Assembly (NCBI GenBank): GCA_050955105.1
Contig: JBPBQZ010000131.1
Coordinates: forward strand, 1-18,224
Length of the DNA: 18,224 nt
Reading direction: 5' to 3'
Source: JBPBQZ01 sp050955105
GTDB taxonomy: Bacteria; Pseudomonadota; Gammaproteobacteria; Burkholderiales; Burkholderiaceae
Each line of letters begins with the position of its first letter. The stretch's first letter is position 1. Shown here in pieces: positions 14,670 to 18,224 of the stretch. A program made the position numbers and the translations under genes. The notes under the pieces are model-generated. The model saw nothing but the letters and a program-made list of their open reading frames with translations, did no database searches and was not told the DNA's origin.

Positions 14670-14684
14670 ACGTCGCTGCGACGT
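14670..14684. repeat. 7-bp palindrome in the convergent spacer
   Basis: ACGTCGC and GCGACGT flank a single T. It lies between two convergent stops, but with a one-base loop and no T-run it is a poor rho-independent terminator. It could be a small protein-binding site or chance. Confidence 0.25.
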
Positions 14685-14713
14685 CATGTCTCGAAGTCTC
14701 GATGCGCTCCCGA

Positions 14714-15889
14714 TTAACTCGCGCTCGAGGCGGGCAACGAGGCGGGCAACGAGGCGGCAGCAGGAGCAGCGCCAACAGCTTGCTCAGGATCCCGCCCCGG
14801 ATCCGCCACATGCGCGGCATTCAATATCAGCCAGAACAGGTGACCCATCTGGCGTTCCGTGACCTTGCCGTTCGCCGTTTGATGGACCACCACCAGGTCA
14901 TCAGCCGGATCGACGATCACGAACTGTCCGTCGGCACCGTCCGCCCAGAAAGCCCCGGGCGGCAAATCCATCAACGGCACGCGCCGATCTGGAAAGCCGG
15001 TCCACCAAAGATAGCCATAGCCCGAATGAATGCGGGTCTTCGACCACGCGGTGGTACTTTCCTTGACCCAATCCGCCGGCACGACCTGATTTTGCTGCCA
15101 GCGTCCCTGATGCAAATAAAGCCAGCCGAAGCGTGCGAGGTCGCGTGCGCTCAGTCGGAACAGATACGCAGGATAGCGAGAATCGCTGCCGTTTTGATAA
15201 CGCCCATCCGACACGCGGTAGTCCTGCATGCCCAACGGACCGGCGATCTTACTGTCGAAAGCTTTGAACACCGACGTGCCGACTGCGCTTTCATAGATCG
15301 TACCCAGCACATTGAAGTCCCAGTTGTTGTAATACCAAAAACTGCCGGGCGCATGACTGCCTCGTTCTGGACGCAGGCGTTTTTCGCCTTCCGTCTCATA
15401 AAGCGCAACGTGATAGACGCCTGAGCGCGATTCCAGCAGTTGGCGCACGGTTGCCTGTTTCTCGACATCGGTTAGCGCGGGTGCCACGTCATCCACGCCC
15501 AGCGCTGCGAGTGTGGTGTCCAGACTGATAAGCCGATCTTGTACTGCGATGCCGATCAGCGAACTCAGCAGACTCTTGCGCACCGAACGCAAACCGATCC
15601 TGCGCGTGATGTCGCCCCAACTGTCGACAATGCGGCCGTGCTGGACGACGACGAAGCTGGTGGTGCCGATCTGCTCAGAGTAGGCGCGCGCTTGAGCCAT
15701 TGCGGCAGTGTCCCATCCGGCGTCGGCCGGCGTGGTCTTTTCCCAGTCGGCGCCTGGAAAAACATCAGGCGCTTGGCTTTGTGCCTGCCCTTGGCCGGCA
15801 AAGCACACCGCAACAGCAACCAGTATTGCTTTGGCAAACACTCGCACGGCATCTGCTCCAAAATCTACCGCATTCGAATATTTTCGCAT
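14714..15889 (-). CDS. Secreted beta-lactamase-family serine hydrolase
   Basis: This serine hydrolase of the class C beta-lactamase/esterase fold has about 391 residues. With the ATG at 15889 (AAAGG five bases upstream), the signal sequence is VFAKAILVAVAVCFAGQGQAQS after an 18-residue lead. A GTG at 15847 with GGAG eight bases upstream would give a more compact signal peptide and is a real alternative; an ATG at 15922 is also open. The active-site SxxK is RSVRKSLLSS (S102, K105 from the 15889 start), and the Y-x-N motif lies in FWYYNNWDF (Y186-N189). The third motif region is FWADGADGQFVIVDP. It is probably periplasmic and acts on an ester, amide or peptide. Cell-wall and antibiotic functions are unproven. 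The last 25 residues are an Ala/Pro/Ser-rich tail with a DNA-level tandem repeat. Confidence 0.82.
   Translation of the reverse strand: MRKYSNAVDFGADAVRVFAKAILVAVAVCFAGQGQAQSQAPDVFPGADWEKTTPADAGWDTAAMAQARAYSEQIGTTSFVVVQHGRIVDSWGDITRRIGLRSVRKSLLSSLIGIAVQDRLISLDTTLAALGVDDVAPALTDVEKQATVRQLLESRSGVYHVALYETEGEKRLRPERGSHAPGSFWYYNNWDFNVLGTIYESAVGTSVFKAFDSKIAGPLGMQDYRVSDGRYQNGSDSRYPAYLFRLSARDLARFGWLYLHQGRWQQNQVVPADWVKESTTAWSKTRIHSGYGYLWWTGFPDRRVPLMDLPPGAFWADGADGQFVIVDPADDLVVVHQTANGKVTERQMGHLFWLILNAAHVADPGRDPEQAVGAAPAAASLPASLPASSAS
14728..14757. repeat. 12-bp tandem repeat (2.5 copies) in the serine hydrolase tail
   Basis: AGGCGGGCAACG is repeated at 14728-14739 and 14740-14751, with a partial third copy from 14752. 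On the minus strand it codes for tandem LPAS units (SLPASLPASSAS) close to the stop codon. The in-frame 12-bp unit means copy number can change without disrupting the gene. Confidence 0.75.
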
Positions 15890-16018
15890 CATGACCTTTA
15901 ACGCCCGCGTACAACAATTCATAAAAGCGGCAATTCCGAGACGGATCGATAACTGAACTAATTTGCGCCATGGGGCCCGCTGCCCTCGATCATGCGAAAA
16001 CCGAATCGCCTCCTGACA

Positions 16019-16699
16019 TCAGAATGCGCTGGTGTCAGTTCTATATGCGCCGTCATAAGGCCCAGCCGGTAAGCCTTGTCCTTGAACAATCACCGATCGC
16101 CAATTTGCCTGCCGCGCAAGCGGAATGTAGTCGGGCTTCGCTTTCTCGATCGCAGCGGTGATAGCGGCAGCCACCAGCATCACCAGTGGGTTTCCGCCGC
16201 CGCTCGAAGCCTGTGGCGAGTACGCGAGCTTTTCTTTGTGCGACCACAACGTCTGCCCCGTTGTCCCGCTCTTCAATGAATAATCCAACTCCACCGTCAC
16301 CGTGGTAGCGAGCAAAGCGTACTGCGCATCCCAACGATTGATGGTTATATACATGACCGAATCGGCCCCAAACATCTTTGCCAGGACGGTAGGATCATTC
16401 GCATGCACGAGGTCTGCATCACCGAGACCTTCATCTTCCAGCAGCCGCTTTGTCAAATTCACGGGGAAGACGTAATAACCACGCTCGGCAATAGGCCGAG
16501 CGATCGTCGACAAGAAATAGTCGGGGGCGTCGACGTCGACACTTCGGTTAATTACTGGAACCACCAAAATGGAGTGCGGGTCCGCCGCTCGAAAATCGGT
16601 GTAGTTATTGTGGATCGGCACCGGCGCGCACGCCGCGGCCATCAGCGCAATAGCTACCAAATAACTTACCAGGCGAAGGCCAGCGAATAAGCGCTTCAT
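16019..16699 (-). CDS. DUF799 (GNA1162-type) lipoprotein
   Basis: The product has 226 residues from the ATG at 16699, which has a strong AAGGAGG upstream and overlaps the DUF4810 stop by one base (TAATG). The longer frame upstream lies inside that gene and is rejected. A lipoprotein signal is present, with Cys24 in LMAAACAP. The body matches the DUF799/GNA1162 family: HSILVVPVINRSVDVDAPDYFLSTIARPIAERGYYVFPV and LVHANDPTVLAKMFGADSVMYITINRWDAQY. In Neisseria this protein is the surface-exposed antigen GNA1162; its function is unresolved. It is the last gene of the CsgG operon, so its product probably acts with the CsgG-like channel. A C-terminal stretch, LVMLVAAAITAAI, is hydrophobic. Confidence 0.87.
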   Translation of the reverse strand: MKRLFAGLRLVSYLVAIALMAAACAPVPIHNNYTDFRAADPHSILVVPVINRSVDVDAPDYFLSTIARPIAERGYYVFPVNLTKRLLEDEGLGDADLVHANDPTVLAKMFGADSVMYITINRWDAQYALLATTVTVELDYSLKSGTTGQTLWSHKEKLAYSPQASSGGGNPLVMLVAAAITAAIEKAKPDYIPLARQANWRSVIVQGQGLPAGPYDGAYRTDTSAF

Positions 16700-17055
16700 T
16701 ACTTCGCCTCCTTGGTATTCGACGCTAGCCGAATCATTGTGTCCATTAGCTTGGTCGATTCTGGCCAAGTGGTTTTTTCCTTTTGGAAGTAGACAGCCGC
16801 CTGCTTGGAGTCGCCCATCTCCAGCAATATGTTCCCGTACTCGGCGTATAGACCAGGAGGAATACGACGTCCAGAACTCTCTCCTTTTGCGATCGTCTCG
16901 GACATATTGCGGGCAAAAACACCGTTGTCTCCGGGTGCTTTGTAATGCTCGTAAAGTGATGATTCATATCCGCCCCAAGCGTACTTGCTCTGCGGGGCGC
17001 ATGCGGCCGTGAACACAGACAGTAAGCAAATCATGCCAACTTTCATAATCTTCAT
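16699..17055 (-). CDS. DUF4810 lipoprotein (TPR-like)
   Basis: The product has 118 residues. The lipobox is VFTAAC (Cys19), so the mature protein would be anchored in a membrane, most likely the outer one. The family signature follows immediately as SKYAWGGYESSLYEHYKAPGD. A tetratricopeptide-like helical repeat is visible at about 68-100 (GLYAEYGNILLEMGDSKQAA, then VYFQKEKTTWPES). The gene overlaps the upstream small lipoprotein gene (ATGA) and the downstream DUF799 gene (TAATG), with GGAGGG before its start, so the three are translated in a coupled way. DUF4810 proteins commonly sit between CsgG and DUF799 genes. A scaffold role for the complex is an inference. Confidence 0.87.
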   Translation of the reverse strand: MKIMKVGMICLLSVFTAACAPQSKYAWGGYESSLYEHYKAPGDNGVFARNMSETIAKGESSGRRIPPGLYAEYGNILLEMGDSKQAAVYFQKEKTTWPESTKLMDTMIRLASNTKEAK

Positions 17056-17372
17056 TGTTGGGTCCCTCCAGCGGAGACGTCGACGGAGACCGACTCCCCT
17101 TCTGCCGCATAAATTCGCTGCTTTACCAAGAGGACATTGGCATTTCTGACCTCGACAACATGAGGCCCTTCCTCGATTGCGAGCACCCCCTGGACGCCGT
17201 CGAAAGCGTCTGCGGCACCAATATTGCGTCCATCCAACAACAACTCACTTCCTTTGGGCGAGCCAATCAGACGCAGTGTCGGCCGTGCGCTTCCTGTCAC
17301 GATTCTCGTCGTGGGCAATACGCATCCTGTGAGGGCGACGGTCAGCAATACAGCGAATACGATTCGTTTCAT
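17052..17372 (-). CDS. Small lipoprotein with PEGA-like domain in the CsgG operon
   Basis: The product has 106 residues. The lipoprotein signal MKRIVFAVLLTVALTGC places Cys17 in a standard lipobox (LTGC). The mature part reads like a PEGA domain: RPTLRLIGSPKGSELLLDGR, then NIGAADAF, IEEGPHVVEVRN, and RIYAAEGESVSVDV. PEGA domains are small beta folds found in surface proteins. The gene starts three bases after the CsgG stop and overlaps DUF4810 by four bases (ATGA). I do not know a named family for it, and the typical CsgG-DUF4810-DUF799 cluster that I recall does not contain this extra gene. A role as an accessory of the outer-membrane complex is inferred from context only. Confidence 0.72.
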   Translation of the reverse strand: MKRIVFAVLLTVALTGCVLPTTRIVTGSARPTLRLIGSPKGSELLLDGRNIGAADAFDGVQGVLAIEEGPHVVEVRNANVLLVKQRIYAAEGESVSVDVSAGGTQQ

Positions 17373-17375
17373 GTT

Positions 17376-18224
17376 CTACTCGGCCACAAAGAGATTTCGG
17401 TTGTCGGTGATCGAGCCAGAAGTAATCTGGGCCACCGAGCCTTCGTTCAATTCACTCTCGCCGAACGTGCTGATTATTCGAATTGATGCGACCTCGGTCG
17501 GTGGGAGTGATATCGCGAAACCACTTTGCTTGCTCTTGACTGATTCGCCGGCGCGAAATACGCGGAGCACGTCTCCGGCGTGAATTCCTTGTCGGGCACC
17601 CGCCGCAATATAGACCGTCGAACCCTCTGCTTTCAAAATGTCTGTTTTCCAAAGACGCTCATTGAGTTTGGTCATCATCCGCCCGATTACATCGGAGATC
17701 GCTGCCGAAATCGCTCGATCATTTAACGACCCGTCATAATCGGCGCGACTACCGTATCCGGCGATCTCTCCAGATTCAGTCGAAGCGTCGCCCGTTCCAG
17801 AAGCGGAGAAAAATATATAACCCGTCTTGACGTCCACCAAACGTAATTCAACCTTGGCATGCGCGTGTTGTATCTTTGTAGCACTGAGAAAGCCGGATTT
17901 TCCTTCCGTACTGCGCCCAAACTCTGTTACAGACCCGAGAATCAGCGTGTCCACGCCAACGAGCCCTGCATCACCAGTTAGTGACTGCTCGGACGCGACC
18001 TTGGCAATATCAGGGCGTTCGAAAACCAGATACTGCTTCGACGCTACCAGGCGACCTGCGAGAATGTCACTGGCTTGTTTACCCAATGGATCAAGGCTCG
18101 AATCGGTTACAAACGTCCGTCCATATCGTGTCTCGTTAGAGAATCTCCCTATGGCAATTTTGCGTTTCAGAACTTTCTGCTCATTGTCCGCTACGCCTTC
18201 TTGAGCATTCTTTTGCTCAATCTG
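17376..18224 (-). CDS. CsgG/HfaB-family outer-membrane assembly protein (N-terminus outside window)
   Basis: The frame is open to the window edge, so 282 residues of the C-terminal part are visible. The first residues seen include KRKIAIGRFSNETRYGRTFVTDSSLDPLGKQ, which is the CsgG core start after the signal and lipobox, both missing here. Further family blocks are YLVFERPDIAKV, LVGVDTLILGSVTEFGR, VELRLVDVKTGYIFFSASGTG and LNDRAISAAISDVIGRMM. After the CsgG domain there is an extra C-terminal segment of about 90 residues (LWKTDILKAEG, GARQGIHAGDVLRVFRAGE, VASIRIISTFGESE), resembling the extensions of larger CsgG-family proteins. CsgG itself forms a nonameric curli-export pore; no curli genes are visible here, so the exported cargo is unknown. 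Confidence 0.88.
   Translation of the reverse strand, partial: QIEQKNAQEGVADNEQKVLKRKIAIGRFSNETRYGRTFVTDSSLDPLGKQASDILAGRLVASKQYLVFERPDIAKVASEQSLTGDAGLVGVDTLILGSVTEFGRSTEGKSGFLSATKIQHAHAKVELRLVDVKTGYIFFSASGTGDASTESGEIAGYGSRADYDGSLNDRAISAAISDVIGRMMTKLNERLWKTDILKAEGSTVYIAAGARQGIHAGDVLRVFRAGESVKSKQSGFAISLPPTEVASIRIISTFGESELNEGSVAQITSGSITDNRNLFVAE

Overview
The window looks like a chromosomal segment of a high-GC beta-proteobacterium. The best match from memory is Burkholderiaceae (Burkholderia sensu lato). The 5' membrane protein, the small periplasmic protein after it and the yaaA / PIN / aminotransferase neighbourhood resemble arrangements I associate with that family. This is recall and inference, as no search was run. 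No rRNA, tRNA, CRISPR array, insertion sequence, integrase or phage gene was seen.

Layout. Positions 1-738 hold a CbiM-like metal-uptake permease. Positions 739-1264 hold no intact gene, but they contain a frameshifted scrap of an HpcH/HpaI-type aldolase. A secreted small protein with a basic His/Arg-rich tail follows (1265-1852). A minus-strand pair, yaaA then an M14 cytosolic-type carboxypeptidase (3856-1874), stands divergent to a plus-strand coupled pair, a PIN-domain protein and a PLP aminotransferase (3901-5705). Next come two divergent 'LysR regulator / enzyme' units: a zinc alcohol dehydrogenase with LysR (5838-7900), and a peroxiredoxin-like protein with LysR (7968-9704). Both intergenic spacers carry clear dyads. 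An SDR-DoxX fusion lies on the minus strand (9855-11111).

From about 11281 the base composition drops. The stretch encodes an AbiE-type (type IV) toxin-antitoxin pair with overlapping reading frames and a palindrome sitting on the likely promoter. It is followed by an internally duplicated PGDYG-motif protein, an alpha/beta hydrolase, a GNAT acetyltransferase and a convergent secreted serine hydrolase.

The last 2.2 kb (minus strand, 18224-16019) is a tight operon. It runs from a CsgG/HfaB-like protein, cut by the window edge, through a 106-residue PEGA-like lipoprotein and a DUF4810 lipoprotein to a DUF799 (GNA1162-type) lipoprotein. The reading frames overlap or nearly touch, which suggests the products act together at the outer membrane.

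The items most worth following up are the four-gene CsgG lipoprotein operon with its extra small lipoprotein, the AbiE module with its promoter palindrome, and the 12-bp inverted repeat between the peroxiredoxin and LysR genes.
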